64,000 nt of DNA from Frigoribacterium sp. JB110 (GTDB taxonomy: Bacteria > Actinomycetota > Actinomycetes > Actinomycetales > Microbacteriaceae). The stretch is from contig NZ_FUIA01000014.1 of NCBI RefSeq assembly GCF_900163665.1, forward strand, positions 92,078-156,077, in the 5' to 3' direction. A program made the translations under genes and the position numbers. Shown piece after piece: positions 18,659 through 27,176 of this stretch; the stretch's first letter is position 1; the number at the start of each line of letters is the position of its first letter. Below the pieces are notes generated by a model, which searched no databases, was not told the DNA's origin, and saw only the letters and a list, made by a program, of their open reading frames with translations.

Positions 18659-19542
18659 GCGCAACAGCCATCGTGACGACGAACGCCCTTGCGCCGCCGA
18701 GCTCGGCGGGCAGAGCGAAGACGAGCCGCACAGCCTGGCGCACCGTCAGGTATGTGCTGGCGATCCTGTTCGTGATCGTCGTGCTCACACCCGTGTACGT
18801 GCTGCTGATCACCAGCTTCAAGGCACCGGGCGATGCGTCGCCCGTACGCGCATGGGCACTGCCGCAGGAGTGGACGCTCGCGAACTGGCAGGCGGCGTGG
18901 ACTGCGCTGTGGCCGTCGATTCTGCGCTCGTTCCAGATCGTGATCCCTGCGGCGATCATCTCGTCCGTGCTCGGCTCCCTGAACGGGTTCGTGCTCTCGC
19001 GCTGGGCGTTCCGTGGGGCGAACATCGTGTTCGCCTGCATCCTGTTCGGCATGTTCATCCCGTATCAGGCGGTGATAATCCCGCTGTCGCAGCTGATGAC
19101 CACGATGCACGTGCCGAGCGGCGTGCCCGCGCTGATCCTGCTGCACGTCGTGTTCGGCATCCCCATCACAACGCTGATCATGCGCAACTACTACGTGACC
19201 GTTCCGCACGAGCTCGTCGAGGCCTCGCGCGTCGACGGGGCGGGCATGCTGCGCACCTACTGGTCGGTGATCCTGCCGATCTCCATTCCCAGCTTCGTCG
19301 TCGTGCTGATCTGGCAGTTCACCAATGCGTGGAACGACTTCCTGTTCGCGGTGTTCTTCGCCTCCAGCCAGAACGAGCCGGTGACGCTCGCGCTGAACAA
19401 CCTCGCGAACGGGTCGGTGCTGCAGGACTACGGTGTGTCGATGGCCGGCGCGCTGCTGGCATCGCTGCCGCCGCTGATCGTCTACATCATCCTCGGCAAG
19501 TACTTCATCGGCGGGCTGATGTCCGGTTCCGTCAAGGGCTGA
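18655..19542 (+). CDS. ABC sugar transporter permease (second)
   Basis: A 295-residue permease of the MalG type with six hydrophobic segments and the EAA loop PHELVEASRVDGAGMLRTYW near residue 185. It pairs with the preceding permease to form the channel. Its ATG overlaps the previous stop by 4 bp, preceded by AAGGAGG. It ends the operon just before a strong terminator. Confidence 0.88.
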   Translation: MSATAIVTTNALAPPSSAGRAKTSRTAWRTVRYVLAILFVIVVLTPVYVLLITSFKAPGDASPVRAWALPQEWTLANWQAAWTALWPSILRSFQIVIPAAIISSVLGSLNGFVLSRWAFRGANIVFACILFGMFIPYQAVIIPLSQLMTTMHVPSGVPALILLHVVFGIPITTLIMRNYYVTVPHELVEASRVDGAGMLRTYWSVILPISIPSFVVVLIWQFTNAWNDFLFAVFFASSQNEPVTLALNNLANGSVLQDYGVSMAGALLASLPPLIVYIILGKYFIGGLMSGSVKG

Positions 19543-19576
19543 CGGCGAAGGAGCGGTTCAGACCGCACCGCGCACG

Positions 19577-19613
19577 CGAAACGGGCGCCCGATCAGATCG
19601 GGCGCCCGTTTCG
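19577..19613. terminator. Bidirectional terminator
   Basis: A 17-bp perfect stem (CGAAACGGGCGCCCGAT with its complement) and a 3-base loop lie between the convergent permease and alcohol dehydrogenase genes. An A/T-flanked GC-rich stem read from either side fits an intrinsic terminator for both operons. Confidence 0.85.
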
Positions 19614-19619
19614 TTCGGA

Positions 19620-20663
19620 TCAGATCGTCGTGGTGTCGATCACGAAGCGGTAGCGCACGTCGCTGGACAGCACGCGCTCGTATGCCTCGTTGATCGCATC
19701 GGCCGAGATCAGCTCGGTCTCCGGCGCGATGGAGTGCTCAGCGCAGAAGTCGAGCATCTCCTGGGTCTCCTTGATGGAGCCGATGTTCGAACCGGCGAAC
19801 GACTTGCCGCCGCCGATCAGCGAGAACACCTGCACCGGGAGCGGTTCGGGTGGTGCGCCGACGTTGACGAGCGTGCCCTGAGGCCTGAGAGTCGCAAGGT
19901 AGGCGTTCATGTCGAGCGGAGCGCTGACCGTGTTGATGATGAGGTCGAAGGAGCGCTTCAGCTCGCGCAGCGCGCCCTCCTCGCCGGTGGCGACGTGCGC
20001 CGTCGCACCGAATGCGAGAGCGTCGTCGCGCTTGGCGAGCGTGCGCGAGAGCACGGTGACATCCGCTCCCATCGCGACGGCGATCTTCACGGCCATGTGG
20101 CCGAGACCGCCCATGCCGACGACGGCGACCTTCGTGCCGGGGCCCGTGCCCCAGCGCGTGAGCGGCGAGTACGTCGTGATGCCGGCGCACAGCAGGGGAG
20201 CGGCCTGCTCGTAGGGAATCGACTCCGGCACGCGCAGCACGAACTTCTCGTCGACGACCACGTGGGTCGAGTAGCCGCCCTGCGTGATCGTGCCGTCGAC
20301 GTCCGTCGCCGTGTACGTGTCGATCGCACCCTTCTCGCAGAAGTGCTCGTCGCCGTCGAGGCAGTACGTGCACTGACCGCAGGAGTTCACCATGCAGCCC
20401 ACGCCGACGCGATCGCCGACCCGGTGCGAGGCGACGTCGGAACCGATCTCTGTGACCTCGCCGACGATCTCGTGACCGACGACCTGCGGGTAGGCGATCG
20501 GGCCCCATTCGCCCCGGATGGTGTGGATGTCGCTGTGGCAGACGCCGGCGTACCGGATGGCGATCATCACGTCGTGCGGTCCGACATCGCGCCGCTCGAT
20601 CTCGAGCGGGACGATCTTCTCGGTGGCGCTGTGAGCACCATAGGCCTTGACGATGGTTGGCAT
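19620..20663 (-). CDS. Zinc-dependent NAD(P)H alcohol dehydrogenase (cinnamyl-alcohol type)
   Basis: A 347-residue medium-chain dehydrogenase. Catalytic zinc residues appear in GVCHSDIHTIRGEWG and VGHEIVGEV, the structural zinc in CGQCTYCLDGDEHFCE, and the Rossmann motif is VVGMGGLGHMAVK near residue 178. It resembles the YahK/YjgB group of broad-range aldehyde reductases. It should interconvert alcohols and aldehydes in the cytoplasm; the physiological substrate is unknown. An AAGGAGG site precedes the ATG. Confidence 0.88.
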   Translation of the reverse strand: MPTIVKAYGAHSATEKIVPLEIERRDVGPHDVMIAIRYAGVCHSDIHTIRGEWGPIAYPQVVGHEIVGEVTEIGSDVASHRVGDRVGVGCMVNSCGQCTYCLDGDEHFCEKGAIDTYTATDVDGTITQGGYSTHVVVDEKFVLRVPESIPYEQAAPLLCAGITTYSPLTRWGTGPGTKVAVVGMGGLGHMAVKIAVAMGADVTVLSRTLAKRDDALAFGATAHVATGEEGALRELKRSFDLIINTVSAPLDMNAYLATLRPQGTLVNVGAPPEPLPVQVFSLIGGGKSFAGSNIGSIKETQEMLDFCAEHSIAPETELISADAINEAYERVLSSDVRYRFVIDTTTI

Positions 20664-20685
20664 GGTTCCTCCTTGATGAGGGGCG

Positions 20686-21207
20686 TTAACCGGGAGCGCC
20701 CGGATGGGCGACGCGACGCCTGCGCGAGGCGCGGTCGGGCTTGGGGAACGCCTGCCGCATCGCCGTCGTCGACAGGATGACGGCGGCGACGATCAGCAGG
20801 GCGGCGAAGACGAGCTGTTCGACGATCATCCAGACCGGGAAGAACCCGGGAATCGCCGAGAGCGCCAGTGCGACGACGGGGAAGATGCGCGTGAACAGCT
20901 GCAGACGGCGGAACGCCCAGTACCACCCGAGCCATGCCCGCCAGAGGAAGTAGAACAGCGAGGCGGTGATGGCGAGGATGACCAGGCCGCGGATCCAGAC
21001 GGGGAGCGTGACGGTGTGCCCGGCGAGGTGCAGCCAGACGACGGCGAGGACCGTGCCGGCGCCGAGGAGCGTGCAGACGATCAGAATCGCGGCGACGAGG
21101 ACGAGCCCGCGTCGTGCGGCGTCGTGCGAGGCGCCGGGTACGCGGTGATTCCGGTCGCGCCCGCCGGCAAGACGGTCGACGACGCGAAACAGAGACTCCA
21201 GGCGCAC
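20686..21207 (-). CDS. Hypothetical membrane protein
   Basis: A 173-residue protein with about four hydrophobic segments (around residues 35-62, 70-90, 105-120 and 125-145) and a very basic C-terminus (ASRRRRVAH). The start is GTG 21207. I recognise no family. It lies 22 bp upstream of the alcohol dehydrogenase gene on the same strand and may be co-transcribed with it. Confidence 0.6.
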   Translation of the reverse strand: MRLESLFRVVDRLAGGRDRNHRVPGASHDAARRGLVLVAAILIVCTLLGAGTVLAVVWLHLAGHTVTLPVWIRGLVILAITASLFYFLWRAWLGWYWAFRRLQLFTRIFPVVALALSAIPGFFPVWMIVEQLVFAALLIVAAVILSTTAMRQAFPKPDRASRRRRVAHPGAPG

Positions 21208-21254
21208 CCCACCAGGCTATCCCGCCTCACCTCACCGGCGGCTGGCCCCAGCTG

Positions 21255-21324
21255 CCGAGATGCGCACATATCGCCGAGATGCGCCGTTGTCGACGCCCGG
21301 ATGTCGCAAATGTGCGCATCTCGG
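21255..21324. repeat. Intergenic inverted repeat with GAGATGCGC motif
   Basis: A 15-bp perfect inverted repeat (CCGAGATGCGCACAT at 21255-21269, complement at 21310-21324), with a third partial copy (CCGAGATGCGC at 21274) in the loop, lies between the Nudix and membrane-protein genes. A related arrangement occurs at 25425-25473. It may be a terminator or a dispersed palindromic repeat. Confidence 0.5.
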
Positions 21325-21341
21325 CGGTCGGTCCCAGCGCA

Positions 21342-22028
21342 CTACAGGTCGATGTATCTCGTCTCGTCCCACGGCTCCGTCCAGCCGAGCCTGGTGAACA
21401 CCCGGTCGAGGACGCCTGCTGTGAACCCCCACACCAGCTGGCGCTGTCCGTCCGCGTGCACGAACCATGCCGGTCCGGTGAGCGATTCGCCGCCGCGGCG
21501 CAGGCGGGTGGACCACCGATTCGCAGGGTTGAGCAGGTCGGCGACCGGCACCCGGAACACGGATGACGACTCCCGTTCGTCGACGACGCCGACCTGCGTG
21601 GGTCGGGCCCACCATCCGAGCACGGGCGTGACACGATGCGACGAGTACGGCAGCGGCAGCTCGGGCAGCGTGCCCAGGATCTCCACGCCGTCACGGTCCA
21701 GCCCGGTCTCTTCGACGGCCTCGCGCAGGGCGGCGTCCACCGGGCCGGTGTCGCCGGGATCGATGCGTCCGCCGGGGAACGCGACCTGGCCGGCATGGGA
21801 GCTGAGCGTCTCCGCGCGGGCGAGCAGCAGCACGTCGAGGTCGGCCGACACCGCGCGGGTGCGGGCGTCATGGTCGGCCGCGACCGTGTCGAGCACGCCG
21901 AAGAGCACCAGCACGGCGGCGGGGCGAGAATCGTCGCTGAACCCGAGTGCGCCGAGCCAGTCGGCGAACAGCGTGCGGTCGTGCGTGAGGGCGCTCAGCT
22001 GCTGCCTGGCCGTCCGCTCATCCGTCAC
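21342..22028 (-). CDS. Nudix hydrolase, CoA pyrophosphatase-like
   Basis: A 228-residue Nudix hydrolase. The Nudix box is intact: GGRIDPGDTGPVDAALREAV followed by EETGL. The preceding SSHAGQVAFPGG stretch is typical of the CoA/acyl-CoA diphosphatase branch (NudL-like). It would hydrolyse CoA or related nucleoside diphosphate derivatives with Mg or Mn. The start is uncertain: GTG 22028 has GGAGG upstream, while in-frame starts at 22052 and 22130 lack one and the longest would run through a tandem repeat. Confidence 0.8.
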   Translation of the reverse strand: MTDERTARQQLSALTHDRTLFADWLGALGFSDDSRPAAVLVLFGVLDTVAADHDARTRAVSADLDVLLLARAETLSSHAGQVAFPGGRIDPGDTGPVDAALREAVEETGLDRDGVEILGTLPELPLPYSSHRVTPVLGWWARPTQVGVVDERESSSVFRVPVADLLNPANRWSTRLRRGGESLTGPAWFVHADGQRQLVWGFTAGVLDRVFTRLGWTEPWDETRYIDL

Positions 22029-22073
22029 CTGTTCGACGATACCTCCGCCCATCAGCGCGCGGGCCGCGGACGC

Positions 22074-22133
22074 ATCGACACGGATCGCTCTCCCAGGCAT
22101 CGAATCGACACGGATCGATTCTCCAGACATCGA
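22074..22133. repeat. 30-bp tandem repeat, two copies, upstream of molybdo-oxidoreductase gene
   Basis: Two adjacent 30-bp units each begin ATCGACACGGATCG and end CCAG(G/A)CATCGA, differing at five positions. They occupy the divergent region 41 bp ahead of the oxidoreductase start, a plausible regulator-binding site. No known consensus is recognised. Confidence 0.5.
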
Positions 22134-22173
22134 ACGGGGCGCGCGGAATGCCTCGAAGGAATATCATGGGGAC

Positions 22174-24480
22174 ATGGCGAAGAAGGCACCAACGCAGGAC
22201 ATCGACGAGTCGAAGGTGACAGTCGGGGCCCCCAAGACAGAGGCCGCCGGCGTGCCGGCCGTCCTGCACTCGATGAAGATGGCTGTCGAACAGATGGGCA
22301 TCGTCCGCAGCGCGAGGACGCTGCTGCGGGTCAACCAGAAGGACGGCTTCGACTGCCCAGGGTGCGCGTGGCCCGAGGAGGACCGCAGGCACGCCGCGGA
22401 GTTCTGCGAGAACGGCGCGAAGGCGGTGGCCGAAGAGGCGACGGTCCGCCGCGTGGAACCTGCGTTCTTCGCCGAGCACTCGATCGCCGACCTGCAGGGC
22501 CACGACGACTGGTGGCTCGGCCAGCAGGGGCGGCTCACCGAGCCGATGATCCTCGACGAAGGGGCGACGCACTACCGCCCGATCTCGTGGGATGACGCGC
22601 TGACGACGATCGCCGACGAGCTGCGCGGCCTCGACGACCCGGACGAGGCGATCTTCTACACCTCGGGGCGCGCATCGAACGAGTCCGCGTTCCTGTACCA
22701 GCTGCTCGTGCGCGGGCTGGGCACGAACAACCTGCCCGACTGCTCCAACATGTGCCATGAGTCGAGCGGATCGGCGCTCGGCGAGACGATCGGCATCGGC
22801 AAGGGAACCGTCTCGATCGAGGACATGCACAAGGCCGATCTGCTGATCGTGGCCGGTCAGAACCCCGGCACGAACCATCCGCGCATGCTGGCGGCGCTGG
22901 AGAAGGCGAAGAACAACGGCGCGCGCATCATCGCCGTGAACCCGCTGCCCGAGGCCGGGCTGATGCACTTCAACGACCCCAAGACACCGCAGGGCGTGCT
23001 GCTCGGAGGCACGAAGCTCGCGGACGACTTCGTGCAGGTGCGGCTGGGCGGCGACCAGGCGCTGTTCCAGGCGATCGGCAAGCACCTGCTGGAGAAGGAA
23101 GCGGAGACGCCCGGTGTCGTCGACCGAGCGTTCGTCGACGCGCACACGTCGGGCTTCGACGCGTACGCAGCCTCGGTTTCGGGCGTCACATGGCGCGAGC
23201 TCGAGACGGCGACGGGGGTCAGCGAGGGCGAGATGCGGGCGATCGCCGAGCAGGTGCGCCTGTCGGGATCGACGATCGTGTGCTGGGCGATGGGACTCAC
23301 CCAGCACAAGCACTCCGTCGCGACACTGCGCGACGTGGTGAACGTGCTGCTGCTGCAGGGCAACATCGGCCGCGAGGGCGCCGGGGTGTGCCCCGTGCGC
23401 GGGCACTCCAACGTGCAGGGCGACCGCACCGTCGGCATCTACGAGAAGCCGCCGGCGACGTTCCTCGACGCGCTCGACGAGGAGTTCTCGTTCTCGTCGC
23501 CGCGCGAGCACGGTTTCGACACGGTCGCCGCCATCGCCGCGATGCGTGAGGGCCGGGCACGAGTCTTCATGGCGCTCGGCGGGAACTTCCTCAGCGCCAC
23601 GCCCGACACGGCAGTGGTCGAGGAAGGCATCAGGCAGACCAACCTGTCCGTGCAGATCTCCACCAAGCTGAACCGCTCGCACGTGATCACCGGTCGTCGC
23701 GCCATCATTCTGCCCGTGCTCGGGCGCACCGACCGTGACACCAGGGGCGGCGCCGACCAGCGCGTCACCGTCGAGGACTCGATGGGCGCCGTGCACGCCT
23801 CGCGAGGGCGGCTCGACCCGCCCAAGAAGGACATGCTGAGCGAGACCGCCATCATCGCCCGGCTGTGCGCGCTCGTCTTCGACGGGCGCGACAACGCGCC
23901 GCAGACCGACTGGGTCTCTCTCGAGAACGACTACTCCGGCATCCGGAGCCACATCTCCCGCGTCGTGCCCGGGTTCGAGGACTACGACGCGCGCATCCAG
24001 AAAGGGCGCACGTTCCTGCTGCCGAACGGGCCGCGCGACGGCCGCGAGTTCGCGACGGCGACGGGCAAGGCGATGTTCACGGGGAACGAGCTGGAGTACC
24101 CGCACATCCCCGAGGGGCGCATTCTGCTGCAGACGCTGCGTTCGCACGATCAGTACAACACCACGATCTACGGCAAGGACGACCGCTACCGCGGCATCAA
24201 GGGCGGGCGGCGCATCGTACTGATCAACGCGGAGGACATCACCGATCTCGGTTTCGCCGACGGCGACATCGTCGACCTCGTCTCGGAGTGGGAAGGGCGC
24301 GACGGCCTCGAAGAGCGCCGCGCCGACGCGTTCCGCCTCGTCGCCTACGACACCCCGCGACGCAATGCGGCGGCGTACTACCCGGAGACCAACGTGCTGG
24401 TGCCGCTCGAATCGATCGCCGACGTGAGCGGCACGCCCACGTCGAAGGCGGTCATCGTTCGGCTCGAGCGCCGCGCGTGA
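22174..24480 (+). CDS. FdhF/YdeP family molybdopterin oxidoreductase
   Basis: A 768-residue molybdopterin-dependent oxidoreductase of the FdhF/YdeP type. Cys61, Cys64 and Cys78 (FDCPGCAWPEE, EFCENGAK) mark the N-terminal iron-sulfur-like site. SNMCHESSG puts Cys194-His195 at the position of the catalytic Sec/Cys-His pair of formate dehydrogenase. VAGQNPGTNHPRM and NPLPEAGL belong to the cofactor domain. The reaction may be formate oxidation or a related two-electron step; that is inferred from the adjacent fdhD gene. ATG 22174 follows GAAGGAATATC. It overlaps mogA by 4 bp. Confidence 0.87.
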   Translation: MAKKAPTQDIDESKVTVGAPKTEAAGVPAVLHSMKMAVEQMGIVRSARTLLRVNQKDGFDCPGCAWPEEDRRHAAEFCENGAKAVAEEATVRRVEPAFFAEHSIADLQGHDDWWLGQQGRLTEPMILDEGATHYRPISWDDALTTIADELRGLDDPDEAIFYTSGRASNESAFLYQLLVRGLGTNNLPDCSNMCHESSGSALGETIGIGKGTVSIEDMHKADLLIVAGQNPGTNHPRMLAALEKAKNNGARIIAVNPLPEAGLMHFNDPKTPQGVLLGGTKLADDFVQVRLGGDQALFQAIGKHLLEKEAETPGVVDRAFVDAHTSGFDAYAASVSGVTWRELETATGVSEGEMRAIAEQVRLSGSTIVCWAMGLTQHKHSVATLRDVVNVLLLQGNIGREGAGVCPVRGHSNVQGDRTVGIYEKPPATFLDALDEEFSFSSPREHGFDTVAAIAAMREGRARVFMALGGNFLSATPDTAVVEEGIRQTNLSVQISTKLNRSHVITGRRAIILPVLGRTDRDTRGGADQRVTVEDSMGAVHASRGRLDPPKKDMLSETAIIARLCALVFDGRDNAPQTDWVSLENDYSGIRSHISRVVPGFEDYDARIQKGRTFLLPNGPRDGREFATATGKAMFTGNELEYPHIPEGRILLQTLRSHDQYNTTIYGKDDRYRGIKGGRRIVLINAEDITDLGFADGDIVDLVSEWEGRDGLEERRADAFRLVAYDTPRRNAAAYYPETNVLVPLESIADVSGTPTSKAVIVRLERRA

Positions 24481-24980
24481 GCGACGAGGTGCGCGCCGCG
24501 GTCATCACAGTGAGCGACCGCTCCGCGGCGGGAGAGCGGGAGGATGCCGGAGGGCCGCTCGCGGTTGCGGCGCTGCAGGAGGCGGAGTTCGCCTGCGGTG
24601 ATCAGCGCATCGTGCCGGATGGCGAGGACAGCGTCGAAGCCGCGCTGCGCGAGGCGATCGGCGCGGGTTCGCGCCTGGTCGTGACGACGGGCGGCACGGG
24701 CGTCGGGCCGCGCGACCTCACACCGGAGGGCACGAGGCGCGTGCTCGATCGCGAGCTCCCCGGCATCGCCGAGGAACTGCGCCGGATCGGCGCCGCGGCG
24801 CTTCCTGCCGGTATGCTCTCGCGCGGTCTGAGCGGGGTCTCCGCCGGCGCGCTCATCGTGAATCTGCCGGGCTCGCCGTCCGCGGTGCGCGAGGGGATGC
24901 CCGTGATCCTGTCCGTCGCGCGTCACGTCGTCTCGCAGATCGACGGCGGGGGTCATCGTTCTGACGGAGAGCACGCATGA
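24477..24980 (+). CDS. mog: MogA/MoaB-type molybdopterin adenylyltransferase
   Basis: A 167-residue protein that adenylates molybdopterin before molybdate insertion. The conserved AAVITVSDRSAAGEREDAGG start and TTGGTGVGPRDLTPEGT motif are present. It starts at GTG 24477, overlapping the stop of the oxidoreductase gene, and its own end overlaps moaE by 4 bp, so all three are translationally coupled. Confidence 0.88.
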   Translation: MSDEVRAAVITVSDRSAAGEREDAGGPLAVAALQEAEFACGDQRIVPDGEDSVEAALREAIGAGSRLVVTTGGTGVGPRDLTPEGTRRVLDRELPGIAEELRRIGAAALPAGMLSRGLSGVSAGALIVNLPGSPSAVREGMPVILSVARHVVSQIDGGGHRSDGEHA

Positions 24981-25405
24981 CCGGGGTGAGGATCGCCAGG
25001 GTCTCGAGCGACGCGCTGGATGTCGGCGAGCATCTCGCGGCCGTCGCCGACCCCGCTTCCGGGGCGGAGACGTCCTTCGTCGGTCGCGTGCGCGATCACG
25101 ATCCGGATGCGTCCGGCGCCGTCACGGCGCTGGAGTACACGGCTCATCCGGATGTCGAGGCGACGCTGCACGAGATCGCCCAGCGCGCGGCCTCCGCGCA
25201 CCGTGCACAGGTCGCGGTGAGCCACCGCATCGGTCGGCTCGTGGTGGGAGATGCCGCGGTCGTCATCGCCTGCTCGGCTGGACACCGCGCGGAGGCGTTC
25301 GACGCGTGCCGCGCGGTGATCGAAGACATCAAACGCGAACTCCCGGTGTGGAAGCGTCAGCTCGCCGCAGACGGCACCGCCGCGTGGAAGGGCCTCGGCG
25401 GCTGA
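24977..25405 (+). CDS. moaE: Molybdopterin synthase catalytic subunit MoaE
   Basis: A 142-residue large subunit of molybdopterin synthase, which adds dithiolene sulfurs to precursor Z using thiocarboxylated MoaD. The motifs FVGRVRDHDPDASG, SHRIGRLVVGDAAVVIA and KRELPVWKRQ (with the conserved active-site lysines) are present. It is the last gene of the plus-strand run; its partner moaD faces it from the opposite strand. Confidence 0.9.
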   Translation: MTGVRIARVSSDALDVGEHLAAVADPASGAETSFVGRVRDHDPDASGAVTALEYTAHPDVEATLHEIAQRAASAHRAQVAVSHRIGRLVVGDAAVVIACSAGHRAEAFDACRAVIEDIKRELPVWKRQLAADGTAAWKGLGG

Positions 25406-25424
25406 CAGCCCCCGAACGAGCTCG

Positions 25425-25473
25425 CGAGATGCCTGGGCTTTGTCGAGATGCACACATATTTCGGGGCATCTCG
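25425..25473. terminator. Hairpin between convergent moaE and moaD
   Basis: Arms CGAGATGCC (25425-25433) and GGCATCTCG (25465-25473) enclose a second TCGAGATGC copy. The location between converging genes suggests a bidirectional terminator. The motif resembles the repeat at 21255-21324. Confidence 0.5.
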
Positions 25474-25502
25474 ACGAACTCCATGCGGTTCGCGAGCGGG
25501 GG

Positions 25503-25736
25503 TCAGCCGCCGGCGAAGGGCGGAAGGATGTCGACGGTCGCTCCGGGGGTGAGCGGGGCGTCGTCGTCGTGGCGGCGACCGTCGATCAGCACAGCGCAGC
25601 GCGGGAGGATCGGCTCGAGGTCGGGGTGGTCGGCCGCAAGCGCATCGCGCAGCGCGGCGAGCGTGGGCTCATCGCGGCGCTCCTCTGCGCGCCCGGCCGC
25701 CTCCTCAGCGGCAGCGAAGTAGCGCACGGTCGTCAC
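25503..25736 (-). CDS. moaD: MoaD/ThiS family sulfur carrier
   Basis: A 77-residue ubiquitin-like sulfur carrier ending in the diagnostic Gly-Gly (DILPPFAGG). MoeB adenylates the C-terminal glycine and a sulfurtransferase makes the thiocarboxylate that MoaE uses. It starts at GTG 25736, overlapping the stop of the DUF6457 gene by 4 bp. It is the last gene of the minus-strand Moco operon. Confidence 0.88.
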   Translation of the reverse strand: MTTVRYFAAAEEAAGRAEERRDEPTLAALRDALAADHPDLEPILPRCAVLIDGRRHDDDAPLTPGATVDILPPFAGG

Positions 25737-26005
25737 CGGTCGGCCCCCCAGGTCTCGGCGAGCGCGACCAGTTCGCGCACCGTGCGCTCCTGCTCGTCGG
25801 AGCTGCCGCCCGCACGTCCGGCGGCGAGGCCCGCGAGGAACGCGCTGAGCGGTGCGGCCGGGCGAGCGACGCCGTGTGCGATGTCGCGCGCGAGATCGAG
25901 GATCAGCGGAACCGAGACCGCGTCGCGGTCGAGACCGAGCCGCTCGCAGGCGGCGAGGGTCCACTCGTCGAGAGCCTCGGGGGGAAGCGTCCGCGAATCA
26001 GTCAT
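25733..26005 (-). CDS. DUF6457 domain protein, Moco-associated
   Basis: A 90-residue acidic helical protein (LDEWTLAACERLGLDRDAVS, then LILDLARDIAHGVARPAAPL) matching the DUF6457 domain that in actinobacteria lies next to, or fused with, MobA. Its biochemical role is not established; the operon position between mobA and moaD points to a function in molybdenum cofactor maturation. It ends overlapping moaD and starts 4 bp after mobA. Confidence 0.8.
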   Translation of the reverse strand: MTDSRTLPPEALDEWTLAACERLGLDRDAVSVPLILDLARDIAHGVARPAAPLSAFLAGLAAGRAGGSSDEQERTVRELVALAETWGADR

Positions 26006-26009
26006 GTCA

Positions 26010-26681
26010 TCACTCCCTTCGCTCGGCGCGCTCGCGCCGTGCGGTCTCCACATCGTCCCACGTATCCACATCGCGCACAGCTTCGGTGGAGGCTGTGATG
26101 GTGGTGATCCGGATGCCGCGCAGCAGCTGCCGCAGAGACGCGTCACGACCGCCGTTCGGCAAGGCGGCCAGGGCATCCCGCAGTGCGATCGTGCGGTGCA
26201 CACCCGCGAGCCACTGCACGCGACCGTCCGGATCGGAGAGGCAGCGGCCGTCCTCGTGCGCACTCGCGTCGTCTGAGACCGTCCGGCCCGTCGCCGCGTC
26301 GGGCCGCGACGACGAGGGGGCGTGTTCGCGCAGTCGAGCGACGACTTCTGCGGGAGCTGCCAGGTCGCCGGCGAGAACGAACACCTCAGGGGACGTGATG
26401 TGCTCGAGCGCGGCAGCGATCCCGGCGACCGGCCCACCGAACGGCGGGTCCTCGAGCACCCACTCGACGTCGTCGCCTGCCGTCTCCTCGGCGGCGGGCC
26501 CCGCGACGACGATGCGCCGGCAACCCGCATCCCTGAGCGCTCGGATCACGCCGTCGAGGAGCGTCCCGTCACCTACGCGGAGCCGAGGCTTGTCGATGCC
26601 GTCGAGGCGCGATGCCCGTCCGCCGGCGAGGACGATGCCCTCGACGGCGCCGTTCGGAGCCGAGCCGTCGTTCGGCGTCAT
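26010..26681 (-). CDS. mobA: MobA-like molybdenum cofactor guanylyltransferase
   Basis: A 223-residue nucleotidyltransferase. The N-terminal motif GIVLAGGRASRLDGIDKPRL is the NTP-binding signature of MobA-type proteins, with PFGGPVAGIAAALEH further on. It would attach GMP (or another nucleotide) to Mo-molybdopterin to form the dinucleotide cofactor expected in the FdhF/YdeP enzyme. The ATG overlaps the moaC stop by 4 bp. Confidence 0.85.
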   Translation of the reverse strand: MTPNDGSAPNGAVEGIVLAGGRASRLDGIDKPRLRVGDGTLLDGVIRALRDAGCRRIVVAGPAAEETAGDDVEWVLEDPPFGGPVAGIAAALEHITSPEVFVLAGDLAAPAEVVARLREHAPSSSRPDAATGRTVSDDASAHEDGRCLSDPDGRVQWLAGVHRTIALRDALAALPNGGRDASLRQLLRGIRITTITASTEAVRDVDTWDDVETARRERAERRE

Positions 26682-27157
26682 TCGCCGTCGCGCGTCCACG
26701 ATCCGCTCCGGCCGCCTTCTTTGGCGACGATGCGCATGTCCGTCATCGAGGCCGAGCGGTCCATGCCTTTGACCATGTCGACGATCGCCAGCCCTGCGAT
26801 CGATACGGCGGTGAGCGCCTCCATCTCGACGCCCGTGCGGTCGGCGGTGCGCACGGTCGCGGTGACCTCGACGGCCGCGTCCGTGATCTCCAGGTCGACG
26901 TTCGCTCCGTGCACGCCGATGACGTGGGCGAGAGGCAGCAGCTCGGCGCACTTCTTCGCGCCCTGAATGCCGGCGATGCGTGCCACCGCGAGCACGTCGC
27001 CCTTCGGCACCGAACCGTCGCGCAGCGCCGCGATCGTCGTGGCGGCGAGAGTGACGCGCCCGCGTGCCGTCGCTGCTCGGACCGTGGGCGTCTTTGCGGT
27101 GACATCGACCATCCGCGCGTGCCCGGCGGAGTCGATGTGAGTGAAGTCTGCGCTCAT
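26678..27157 (-). CDS. moaC: Cyclic pyranopterin monophosphate synthase MoaC
   Basis: A 159-residue second-step enzyme of Moco synthesis, acting on the product of MoaA. The FTHIDSAGHARMVDVTAKTP start, the KKCAELLPLAHVIGVHG motif and the GVEMEALTAVSIAGLAIVDM motif contain the conserved active-site residues. ATG 27157 is preferred to an upstream in-frame start that would overlap moeA. Confidence 0.92.
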   Translation of the reverse strand: MSADFTHIDSAGHARMVDVTAKTPTVRAATARGRVTLAATTIAALRDGSVPKGDVLAVARIAGIQGAKKCAELLPLAHVIGVHGANVDLEITDAAVEVTATVRTADRTGVEMEALTAVSIAGLAIVDMVKGMDRSASMTDMRIVAKEGGRSGSWTRDGE

Positions 27158-27176
27158 GCGTCGATTCTCTCGCGAG

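Noticed and set aside
20704..22173. Upstream in-frame extension of the molybdo-oxidoreductase
   Set aside because: The extension runs antisense to two minus-strand genes and lacks oxidoreductase similarity. The ATG at 22174 has a ribosome site and matches the family N-terminus.
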